A stretch of DNA of 64,000 nucleotides from Halorubellus sp034808145. Its GTDB lineage: Archaea > Halobacteriota > Halobacteria > Halobacteriales > Natrialbaceae. The notes below the pieces were generated by a model that had not been told where the DNA came from, ran no database searches, and saw only the letters and a list, made by a program, of their open reading frames with translations. This document shows, piece by piece, positions 15,575 to 24,276 of the stretch (position 1 is its first letter; each line of letters begins with the position of its first letter). Made by a program: the position numbers and the translations under genes. The stretch spans positions 62,001 through 126,000 of the forward strand of contig NZ_JAXHGM010000008.1 of the NCBI RefSeq assembly GCF_034808145.1. The letters are read 5' to 3'.

Positions 15575-18463
15575 ATGAGCCAAAATCCCGAAAGCCAGGA
15601 CAGTGATTCGGAGCTGAAGCGTGTCGCAATTGAGGGGAACCTCCCCCTGAAGGCGGTTGGCATCGAGAATCTGAAAGAGGCTAACCCCTACTTTATGCCG
15701 CCTCATCGGTATCTTCACCCATGGTTTGCACGTCGTCCAACTCCAGCTTCTAGACTGGCTATCCTTGCGTCCATACTTCCTCCAGAGGTGGACGCCAACA
15801 CGCTGCTGGATTGGATGCAGATCAAGCCTCGTGACGAAATCGACGTCGATATTGAGGAATACGTGGCAGAAAAGAAGCGTACTGAAGATGATCGGGATGG
15901 AAACTTAGAGGACCACTACGGATATCCTCGCCCGTACACTCGGACACCGACTACAGATGAGAAAGCGGAGATGCACGAGTTGCTTCGGGAGCATTGGGAC
16001 GGAGAGCTACCTACTGTCTTAGACCCGACTGCCGGTGGGGGCGTTATTCCGTTTGAATCTCTGCGCTATGGCCTACCGACAGCAGCGAACGAACTCAATC
16101 CCGTCCCGACTGTGATGCTTAAGGTTCTTCTTGAGTATGCGCCGAGTGTTGGTTCTCTCCAGAGCGAACTCAATCGGTGGGGTGACCGAATTGATGAACT
16201 CGCTGAGGAGGAGCTTGAACCTTATTTCCCCAGCGAGGGTGAACGTCAGACCCCCTCACACTATGCTTGTACCTATGCAGTAGACTGCCCGGAGTGTGGT
16301 TGCGATATCCCTATGGCAAAGAAATGGTGGCTACAGAAGCGATCCTCCTCGAAAGGAGTTGCAGCACGTCCTTCCGTATCCGAGGACGGGACTGAGATTG
16401 AGTACGAGGTCGTTAGGCTACCGGACGATGTCAAGAAATCTGAGTACAATCCGCAGGACGGCCCCCATACTCGTAGTGGTGCTGAGTGCCTGAATTGTGG
16501 AATCGTGATGGAATCGGATGCAATACAAGACAGAATTCGTGATTCCGAATTCAGATACGAGATCTATGGGGTGAAATATGAGAAATCATCCGGTGGAACT
16601 GCTTGGCGAGCACCCACACAAGCAGACTACAAAGCACAATCTAAAGCCGCAGATCGTATTGACACAGACTTTGAGCTAAGTACACTCCTTGACGTCAAGC
16701 GATATATTGGCGATGAAGATAGAGCAGGTCCTTACGGCGTTACAAAGTGGAGAGATGCTTTCACTCCAAGACAACTTGTAACCCAGTATGAATATCTCCA
16801 AGCATACAAGCAGTGTCAGGAGGAGATACTCAACCAATATGATGAACAGAAAGCTGAGGCGGTGCTCACAATACTGTCCTTGGTAGCTAGCAAAGTCATC
16901 GACAGAAATACACGATTCTCGCCCCTAGACACAAGTAATGGGCTTCTGGGCGATGCATTAGGTGGTAAGCACTTTACTCTCCAATGGGCTTTCGTAGAGA
17001 ACAATCCTGCTGCAGGCAACCAAGACCACCAGGACCATCTCGATCGTGTTCGAGACTCTTACGAAGAGATAGCCACATATCTGGAAGATGAAGATGCTGA
17101 TGATGTTCAAATCTCACAGAGGGACGCGGCAGATCTACCGATAGACTCGGATTCTATCCAATCCATTATTATTGACCCCCCATACTACGATAGCATCATC
17201 TATTCTGAAATGTCTGATATGAGTTATGTTTGGCTCAAAGAGTATCTCCAAGATATTCATCCAGAAGTATTCACTGACGACCTTACTGACAAAAGCCAAG
17301 AGGCGGTTGCCAATGTGGCCGAATACGAGGAGGTCGCTTCGGATTCCAAATCTAAGTCCGAATTAGCTGCCGAGGACTACGAGAACAAGATGGCGGAGAT
17401 TTTCCAAGAACTCTACCGTGTTCTCGAGCCCGGCGGTGTGATGACTGTCATGTTCACCCATAAGGAGTCTAGTGCCTGGGACACTCTCACAAAGTCGCTG
17501 ATTCGATCTGGGTTCACTATCACATCAACCCACCCGATCACTAGCGAGATGCCCCAGCGGACCGACACCCGTGGTGGAGGTTCAGCTGACAGTACTCTGC
17601 TGCTCACAGGGAGAAAACCGCACGATAGTAAGACGGAATCTGAAGCGGTTCCAACACTGTGGAGCGATGTCCGTGCTGAGACCCGTGAAGTAGCGAAAGA
17701 GGCAGCGAGAGACCTGCTTGATGCTGGCCTCTCTCTGACGAAAACAGACGTCATCATTTCGGCGTTCGGGCCGACACTGCAAGTTTACGCAGATGCCTAT
17801 CCTGTCGTCGACGACCAAGATAATGAGATTCCTCCACGGCGAGCTCTAGAAGAAGCACGCGAGGCCGTAACGCGAGTCCTCGTCGAGGAATATCTTGAAG
17901 GCGAGCGACTAGACGACTTGGATGACATTACAGAGTGGTATATCCTCTCCTGGCTGGTTCACGAATCCGACACCTTCCATTACGATGACGGCCATCAGCT
18001 GGGGCTCGGTATTGGTGTCGACATTGACGATATTAAGCGATCTACGAAAATTTGGGGGAAGAAACGTGGGGATATTCAGCTGAAAACTCATGAGGACCGC
18101 GTCCAAGACATCACTCTGCCACCCGAAGAGAGATCTAACCGGACGCCCGTCGATCCTGAAGCGCTGTCCTACACGATCGCCCTCGATGCGGTTCACGCCG
18201 CTATGCACGTCTACGAGAAACAGGGCGAGGACGTCGCCATCGATTGGCTCAAAGAACGCAACTTCGACACAGACGCGGGCTTCAAGGCAACACTGAAAGC
18301 TCTCCTGCAAGTTCTTCCCCAGAGGAGTTCGGAATGGGAAGCCGCTCGTGACCTCGCCTTAGGTCGAACCCACGACGCACTTGGTCTCGAATTCACCCCC
18401 ACTGATTTCACTGACGTCTCAGAAGACAGGGCCGAACAGACCGAACTCGGTGACCATGCCTAA
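15575..18463 (+). CDS. DUF1156 DNA methyltransferase
   Basis: 962 residues from ATG 15575. The N-terminal DUF1156 segment is clear (ENLKEANPYFMPPHRYLHPW, WFARRPTPASRLAILASIL). The SAM-binding motif is DPTAGGGVIPFES (Asp150) and the catalytic motif is DPPY (534-537), fitting an amino-methyltransferase modifying adenine N6 or cytosine N4. A four-cysteine insertion (CPECGCD, CLNCG) around residues 240-310 may bind zinc. In such cassettes the enzyme marks host DNA as self. Codons between about 15.6 and 17.4 kb are visibly richer in A/T than the flanking genes, hinting at recombination within the gene. Confidence 0.85.
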   Translation: MSQNPESQDSDSELKRVAIEGNLPLKAVGIENLKEANPYFMPPHRYLHPWFARRPTPASRLAILASILPPEVDANTLLDWMQIKPRDEIDVDIEEYVAEKKRTEDDRDGNLEDHYGYPRPYTRTPTTDEKAEMHELLREHWDGELPTVLDPTAGGGVIPFESLRYGLPTAANELNPVPTVMLKVLLEYAPSVGSLQSELNRWGDRIDELAEEELEPYFPSEGERQTPSHYACTYAVDCPECGCDIPMAKKWWLQKRSSSKGVAARPSVSEDGTEIEYEVVRLPDDVKKSEYNPQDGPHTRSGAECLNCGIVMESDAIQDRIRDSEFRYEIYGVKYEKSSGGTAWRAPTQADYKAQSKAADRIDTDFELSTLLDVKRYIGDEDRAGPYGVTKWRDAFTPRQLVTQYEYLQAYKQCQEEILNQYDEQKAEAVLTILSLVASKVIDRNTRFSPLDTSNGLLGDALGGKHFTLQWAFVENNPAAGNQDHQDHLDRVRDSYEEIATYLEDEDADDVQISQRDAADLPIDSDSIQSIIIDPPYYDSIIYSEMSDMSYVWLKEYLQDIHPEVFTDDLTDKSQEAVANVAEYEEVASDSKSKSELAAEDYENKMAEIFQELYRVLEPGGVMTVMFTHKESSAWDTLTKSLIRSGFTITSTHPITSEMPQRTDTRGGGSADSTLLLTGRKPHDSKTESEAVPTLWSDVRAETREVAKEAARDLLDAGLSLTKTDVIISAFGPTLQVYADAYPVVDDQDNEIPPRRALEEAREAVTRVLVEEYLEGERLDDLDDITEWYILSWLVHESDTFHYDDGHQLGLGIGVDIDDIKRSTKIWGKKRGDIQLKTHEDRVQDITLPPEERSNRTPVDPEALSYTIALDAVHAAMHVYEKQGEDVAIDWLKERNFDTDAGFKATLKALLQVLPQRSSEWEAARDLALGRTHDALGLEFTPTDFTDVSEDRAEQTELGDHA

Positions 18464-18480
18464 CTCGAAACTCCTCTAGT

Positions 18481-21400
18481 ATGACTAATCTACGTGACCG
18501 CGAGTGGCAGTCCATCTACGAGAGCAAACCCGAGCAGGGACGCGCCCATCTCGTCAAGGACTTCTACGAGCCCGCATTGGAACGCAGCCAGCAATACGAC
18601 CGGATTGCGGGCTACTTCTCCAGTACGGCACTCGCGGCTGCTGCCAACGGCATTCACGCCCTCGTCGAGAACGATGGTGAAATGCGCCTCATCGTCGGCA
18701 CCGAACTCTACGAGTCTGACCGTCCGGTTCTAGAGACGCTCACCGACCGCCTCGAGGAAAACCTCGAGGACCTCGATGACGAACGCCTAGATGCGAATCT
18801 CCGTATTCTCGCGCGTCTCCTCCGCGAGGGGCGGATCCACATCAAGGTCGCCTATCCACGCTCTCCCTCTCACGATTGGGAGATCTTCCATCCGAAAGTT
18901 GGACTCTTCCACGATAGCGACGGAAACACGATTTCGTTCGAGGGCAGCGTCAACGAGACGGTCGGCGGCTGGGCTCGCAACTACGAGCGGTTCAAAGTCC
19001 ACCGTTCGTGGGTTCCTGAACAGGCGGACTACGTCGCCGGCGACGAGGGGACCTTCGAGCGACTGTGGAGTGATGAACACCCCTTCGTCGAAGTGTATGA
19101 CCTCCCCGAGGCGATCGAAGAGGACATCATCGATTGGAAAGCCCCAGACACCGAGAGCGATCTCCAGGAAGCGATTCAGATCGCGAACGGTACAGCTCCG
19201 CCGACGGAGCGCGACAAAGCGAACATTATTCAGGATGGACCACTCTCGCCCGGTGGGCTCGCACTGGCCGAGGAAGCGAGCACGATCACGCCGTGGCCCC
19301 ATCAACGAGTCGTTTCGGACACACTCGTCAACACCTATCCACAGAGTTTCCTGCTGTGTGACGAGGTGGGACTCGGGAAGACGATCGAGGCCGGCCTGAC
19401 GCTCTCCCGGCTTGGACTCACCGGCGAGCTTGAAACCGGGCTGTTGCTGGTTCCGGCGAGTCTGCAGCGGCAGTGGCAGGAAGAGCTCTGGGAGAAGTTC
19501 AACATCAACGCCGTCCGATTCGACCGGGACACAGCGGGCGATCACGTATTCCGGGACGTCCGCGGTCGCGACCACTATCCACCATCGGCAACGGACCTTG
19601 ACCTCACTGGAGAGCGCGAATGGGCGGACAGCCCCATCTGGCGGTTCCTCTACGAACAACAGTCGACTGATACCGACGCATCGTCGCCGCTGGATGGACC
19701 GACGGTCGTCATTATGTCCTGGCACACGGCTCGTCTCGACGACCGGTGGGATCAGGTCGCTCCCTTAGACCGAGTTTCCGACCGGTCTCGGGACGTCATC
19801 CCGGCAAGCTGTCGCGGACGCGACCACGATACGGAAGACCGGATGGGCGTGTGGGACGCCGTCATCGTCGACGAGGCGCACAACGCCCGGCGTGGCAGTA
19901 ATTTCTACGCTCTTCTCGAACAGCTTCGCGATTATACGCACGCCTACTACCTGCTGACGGCTACCCCGATGCAATTGCACTCTGGCGAACTCTACGACCT
20001 GATGCAGTTGCTGGATCTTCCGGGTGGTTGGGATAACCGGGATACCTTCATGGAGTTCTTCGAAACTCGAGACGGGCTGTCGCAGGCCCTCAACGAGGTT
20101 CTCGACAACCCGAGTTCAGAGTCCGACGAAGCGGAGGTTTCCTGGGACACGCAAGCCACGCTCGATGGACTGGAACACCAAGATCGGCTCCCGACGGACC
20201 GACCATTCTCCTCAAAAGTCTTCCAGCACCTTGCAGACGAACTCGAGATCAATGAGGACGGACAGGACCGTGCCATCGCCAAAGAGCGTGTGCTGACTGC
20301 GTGCCGGCTCTCACGAGCCTATGGAGACGCCTACGACGGCTATCTCGACCATGTCGACGACGCGATGGCAGATTATGACATCGACCGCTTCGAGGCGAGC
20401 GAGGATACGAAACTCAAACGGCTCCTCTATCCTGAAGACGCCGACGAGTGGTTGATGGCGTCCCGCAGCGACCGACAGGACGCACTTGACGAACTTTCCC
20501 CGGACGGTTGGCGAGTCATCCGCGATGTTCTCGCAGAGTCCACGCCCGTCGACGCGCTCATTCACCGGAATACACGGGATACACTCCGGAAGTACGAGGC
20601 GGTCGGTCTCCTCGATACGACCGTTCCGAACCGAAATCCCGAACAACGGAAAATTGAACTCACCGAGGAGGCACGGGCGGTCTACGACCAGATCGACGAG
20701 TACACACGTGAATTCTACAAGCGAGCCCAACAGACTGACGAAGCCCAAACACGCGCCATCGGGTTCGTGATGACCACGTACCGACAGCGACTCACGTCGA
20801 GTGTCTATGCGATCAGCCAGAGCCTGAAACACCGGCTTGAGACACTCCGGGCACAACGAACCGTGCTCGCCGGTCGGGAGCGCGCTCGTGACCGGGACTA
20901 TGGTGATGCGGAGCAGGTCGTCCTCGAAACGTTACAAAATGCGGACCTTGACGACGGGGACGTTCTGGATGAACTCGACGCTAGTAGCGACGACCTGGAC
21001 CTCTCTGAACTCATCCCCAGCGTGACTGAAGAGGGGAAACAGCTAATCGAGGAAGAAATCGAGGCTCTGGAAGCGTTCGTCAATGACTTAGACTTGGTTG
21101 ATACAGACCCGAAGATTCAGCAGCTGTACAACGACCTCGACGAGCTGGACCGGGCTGGCCACAACCGGGTGATTGTCTTCACGCAGTACGCGGACACAAT
21201 GGACTTCATCCGGGACAGTCTCGCGGACCTTCTTGGAGCGACAATCGCGACGTACTCCGGTCGTGGGGGCGAGCTGTACGACCCCGAGTCTGAAACGTGG
21301 GAGCATGTCGGGAAAGAGCGCGTGAAGCGTGAATTCTCACGCGATGATGGGCAGGTCGATATCCTCGTCTGTACCGACTCCGCGAGTGAGGGGCTAAACC

Positions 21401-22428
21401 TCCAGGAGTGTGGGGCGCTCATCAACTACGACCTGCCGTGGAACCCGATGAGGGTTGAACAGCGTATCGGTCGGATCGACCGCATCGGCCAACGATTCGA
21501 CGAGATTCGTATTCTCAACTATAGCTACGAGGATACGGTTGAGACGGACATCTACGATCGCCTTGACGACCGGATTGGCCTCTTCGAAAACGTCGTCGGA
21601 GAGATGCAACCCATACTCTCCGGCGTCAGCCAACAGATTCGGGATGCGACCTTGAACGCCGACAGCGCTGACGACCAGTCTGCGGTCGAATCAGCTGATC
21701 GCGAGTTCTCTGAAGAACTCGAAGAACGCGATCAGGGCGACCGCGTCGATGTCGGAGAGTCACTCGAGGACGTCGACGACCTCGTCGCTCAGGACGTCGT
21801 CGACGAAGCAAAACTTGATGCGTGGCAGTCCTACAGTCACCCGGACCTCGTCGATGTCGGTGAGGAAGAGTACGAGTATCAACCCCCGTTCGAGACACCG
21901 AGTCTCCAGTCAGTGTTGGTCGATAACGACGCTCTTGCCGAGACCGGTGTCGAATTCACCCCGGTTCACGAGATTGACTTCGAGTACGATGACGGGGACT
22001 TCGACTTTGCGGACAGTACATATCGCCTCTCAGTAGGTGACGCACCGATTGAGGTCCCAGCCGGGGATGGGAAACAGACGATTGCACAGGCTATTGCGAC
22101 TGCTGCTGATGAAGTCGCGGTGACGTTCTCGGCTGTGTGTGCTGACGAGTTCCCATCGGTTCAGCATCTTGCACCAGGTCATCCACTTCTCGTGCAGCTC
22201 CTCATAGTACTGCAGGATGCGAGTGAGGATCCGTCGCGACTCCAACAGCGAATCGTAACTCGACCCGATCAAGACCAAGAGCCAGTCGTGTGTGCGTGGG
22301 GGCGGGACGGCGTGTTTACCCGGATTGCAGGCGATGGGACAGTGACTGAAAATGGACCGATGGATTCCCTTCCGACGTGGTGTGATCAATTCCTCGATAA
22401 CCGAGAGAAGTCAACAAAACCGCCATAA
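18481..22428 (+). CDS. SNF2-family helicase with N-terminal phospholipase-D-like domain
   Basis: 1315 residues. The first ~180 residues carry a PLD-nuclease-like domain (HPKVGLFHDSDGNTISFEGS, with HxK and downstream N...E). The helicase core follows: DEVGLGKT (294-301), VDEAH (463-467), LTATPMQLHSGELYDLM, and motif VI RIGRIDRIGQR, typical of RapA/HepA-like SNF2 proteins. A disordered acidic region separates the core from a C-terminal ~200-residue domain. It starts 17 nt after the methyltransferase stop and is the last gene of the operon. PLD plus helicase plus methyltransferase parallels DISARM logic. Confidence 0.85.
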   Translation: MTNLRDREWQSIYESKPEQGRAHLVKDFYEPALERSQQYDRIAGYFSSTALAAAANGIHALVENDGEMRLIVGTELYESDRPVLETLTDRLEENLEDLDDERLDANLRILARLLREGRIHIKVAYPRSPSHDWEIFHPKVGLFHDSDGNTISFEGSVNETVGGWARNYERFKVHRSWVPEQADYVAGDEGTFERLWSDEHPFVEVYDLPEAIEEDIIDWKAPDTESDLQEAIQIANGTAPPTERDKANIIQDGPLSPGGLALAEEASTITPWPHQRVVSDTLVNTYPQSFLLCDEVGLGKTIEAGLTLSRLGLTGELETGLLLVPASLQRQWQEELWEKFNINAVRFDRDTAGDHVFRDVRGRDHYPPSATDLDLTGEREWADSPIWRFLYEQQSTDTDASSPLDGPTVVIMSWHTARLDDRWDQVAPLDRVSDRSRDVIPASCRGRDHDTEDRMGVWDAVIVDEAHNARRGSNFYALLEQLRDYTHAYYLLTATPMQLHSGELYDLMQLLDLPGGWDNRDTFMEFFETRDGLSQALNEVLDNPSSESDEAEVSWDTQATLDGLEHQDRLPTDRPFSSKVFQHLADELEINEDGQDRAIAKERVLTACRLSRAYGDAYDGYLDHVDDAMADYDIDRFEASEDTKLKRLLYPEDADEWLMASRSDRQDALDELSPDGWRVIRDVLAESTPVDALIHRNTRDTLRKYEAVGLLDTTVPNRNPEQRKIELTEEARAVYDQIDEYTREFYKRAQQTDEAQTRAIGFVMTTYRQRLTSSVYAISQSLKHRLETLRAQRTVLAGRERARDRDYGDAEQVVLETLQNADLDDGDVLDELDASSDDLDLSELIPSVTEEGKQLIEEEIEALEAFVNDLDLVDTDPKIQQLYNDLDELDRAGHNRVIVFTQYADTMDFIRDSLADLLGATIATYSGRGGELYDPESETWEHVGKERVKREFSRDDGQVDILVCTDSASEGLNLQECGALINYDLPWNPMRVEQRIGRIDRIGQRFDEIRILNYSYEDTVETDIYDRLDDRIGLFENVVGEMQPILSGVSQQIRDATLNADSADDQSAVESADREFSEELEERDQGDRVDVGESLEDVDDLVAQDVVDEAKLDAWQSYSHPDLVDVGEEEYEYQPPFETPSLQSVLVDNDALAETGVEFTPVHEIDFEYDDGDFDFADSTYRLSVGDAPIEVPAGDGKQTIAQAIATAADEVAVTFSAVCADEFPSVQHLAPGHPLLVQLLIVLQDASEDPSRLQQRIVTRPDQDQEPVVCAWGRDGVFTRIAGDGTVTENGPMDSLPTWCDQFLDNREKSTKPP

Positions 22429-22507
22429 CTGCTGTTGGAATCGATTGTCCTATCTATTACACCTCATCCTCTGAGTTTGTAATTAGTACTGATCGTCTAA
22501 TATCTAT

Positions 22508-23947
22508 CTAACATATGTAGAGTAGCATCCAGAGTGGAAGACGAAGGACTTGATCATCACCAGCGTATGGTTGCCGGATATCTTCTCCCGCAACAACTCC
22601 TCGCGTAGCTTCTGTGTCGTCAAGACAGTCGATGACCGCTTGCGTCGCAGCATCTTCGCCCCGACGAGTACTAAGAGCGACAGGGACTGGAGATCCGTAC
22701 ACGTCAAGGACAAATTCAACCGTCTCATTTGCTTCGTCCCAATAGCGAACTGGCATATCAACGTCGGTGTAATCGTTCATATAGAAGCTAAGTCGACGGA
22801 GATGATCATACACAACCGAGTGGATGAGATTCTCTCGATGATCATCCGTCCGTGGGGCTGAATCGGTATCCGATAAGAGATTCAGGGCACTCACGTACCG
22901 CGGATCCCGGAGGTACATCCGGAGAGTCCGGTGTCGTTCGTAGCCCCACTTGTACGAGGGGGAGAGGACGAATAAGTCCTGAAGAATATCGAGATACTTC
23001 CTGATTGTCCGCCGGTCGGTATCTAACTGGTTCGTAAGTTGACTGAATTGATACTCCTGAACAGGTTCTTGAGCCACTAACACACAAAGCGTGAAGAGAT
23101 CCCCTGCATCCTCAATCGAATAGAACTGCTGAACATCTTTGTATAGCGCCAACTGAAGTCGTTGTTTGATCGTTGAAAGTCCTCGGCCCTCTTCATCACG
23201 AAGCCCACTGTTGAATAGATAATTGTCTACGACAGACGACAAATCATCACATTCCGTGGCGAGATAATCGTGAAGTGTGAGACATTCGTCGACAATCGTT
23301 GTGAGGTCTACCCCACGCTTCGCAGCAATACCATCTCGGATATGGTAGATGAAATCCTCTTTGTCTGCTTCAGGAACACCCGCTTCGATACTCGCAAAGT
23401 CATAGAACTTCGGTGGGAGAAGAATGGATCGATTATCCGATAGTGACCCATCGAAATCTTCGATTTCAGGCACTTCTGTCGGCAACGTCACAGCTACGTG
23501 GAGCGACTCCGAGCGAGCAAGTAGCTCATTGACCTGCTCTGCCCAATTTTCCAGCTGGTGAATGTCATCGAAGAGGAAATAGATCGATCCGTCCTCCGAT
23601 GTCTGTCGGCGGATGTACGAAGTGTACCACTCGTAGATATCGATGATGAACTGATCGCTTTCGAGTGCGTAAATTGGATTCTCGAGCGGAACATACACGA
23701 CGTGGTCGGGCTCAACGTCGTAATCAACGATGAGATCATGGACAATCTGATAGAGCGTCGCCGTCTTTCCGCTCCCGTCTGCTCCTACGAGTGCGTAAAA
23801 TGATTGCTCGCGAACGCTGTCGAGATGATTCTTGTAATCACTGCGTCGCGACTCTCGATACGGCGAGTCGTCTGAGCTAGGTGGATCTCCACTCTGCCAC
23901 CACTCATTGTAGAGTGGGAGATCCCGCTGGAGTCGACTTGTAAGCAC
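22508..23947 (-). CDS. AAA_14/DUF4143-type ATPase
   Basis: 479 residues. Walker A is GADGSGKT (55-62) and Walker B is IYFLFDDIHQLENWAEQVNE, where the DEIQ..W pattern of AAA_14 ATPases is recognisable. The C-terminal third has the winged helix and DUF4143 region (PVRYWDEANETVEFVLDV). In many relatives the end carries a nuclease-like (D/E)xK; here the corresponding segment reads PVPVALSTR, so the lysine appears missing. It is transcribed divergently from Argonaute across a 329-nt gap and converges on the helicase. The gene is AT-richer than its neighbours, consistent with separate acquisition. Confidence 0.75.
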   Translation of the reverse strand: MLTSRLQRDLPLYNEWWQSGDPPSSDDSPYRESRRSDYKNHLDSVREQSFYALVGADGSGKTATLYQIVHDLIVDYDVEPDHVVYVPLENPIYALESDQFIIDIYEWYTSYIRRQTSEDGSIYFLFDDIHQLENWAEQVNELLARSESLHVAVTLPTEVPEIEDFDGSLSDNRSILLPPKFYDFASIEAGVPEADKEDFIYHIRDGIAAKRGVDLTTIVDECLTLHDYLATECDDLSSVVDNYLFNSGLRDEEGRGLSTIKQRLQLALYKDVQQFYSIEDAGDLFTLCVLVAQEPVQEYQFSQLTNQLDTDRRTIRKYLDILQDLFVLSPSYKWGYERHRTLRMYLRDPRYVSALNLLSDTDSAPRTDDHRENLIHSVVYDHLRRLSFYMNDYTDVDMPVRYWDEANETVEFVLDVYGSPVPVALSTRRGEDAATQAVIDCLDDTEATRGVVAGEDIRQPYAGDDQVLRLPLWMLLYIC

Positions 23948-24276
23948 AATCCTAGTATGAACTAGAGGGACAAGTGCTTTGCGATACTACTAATACTCTT
24001 ATAAACTATGTTTAATGAAGCCCGAACACTCACTATAACATCGGAGTGTTTCAATTTCTACGTTGTAATGTGGGTATCCGATATCTTTAAGCGCTAGGCC
24101 GTCGTTGAGGGTGGTATGCTGCATCATACCGGCGTGCGACCCTCTACCCGATCACGACGACCACGAATTTCAAGGGGGCCGAAACCGAGCCCACAAACCG
24201 TCAAATACCGACTATCCGCCGTCTTGGGCCCCGATTATCGCCACTGGACCAGATCTCATTCATCTGGGGTGTATGT
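23948..24276. promoter_or_regulatory. Divergent promoter region between AAA_14 ATPase and Argonaute
   Basis: No gene is supported in these 329 nt. An inverted repeat AACACTC (24025-24031) / GAGTGTT (24044-24050) and a second one GGTATG (24113-24118) / CATACC (24125-24130) are present. A TATCTTTAA segment near 24081-24089 could be a TATA element for a plus-strand transcript with a long leader. These may be operators shared by the two divergent genes. Confidence 0.45.
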
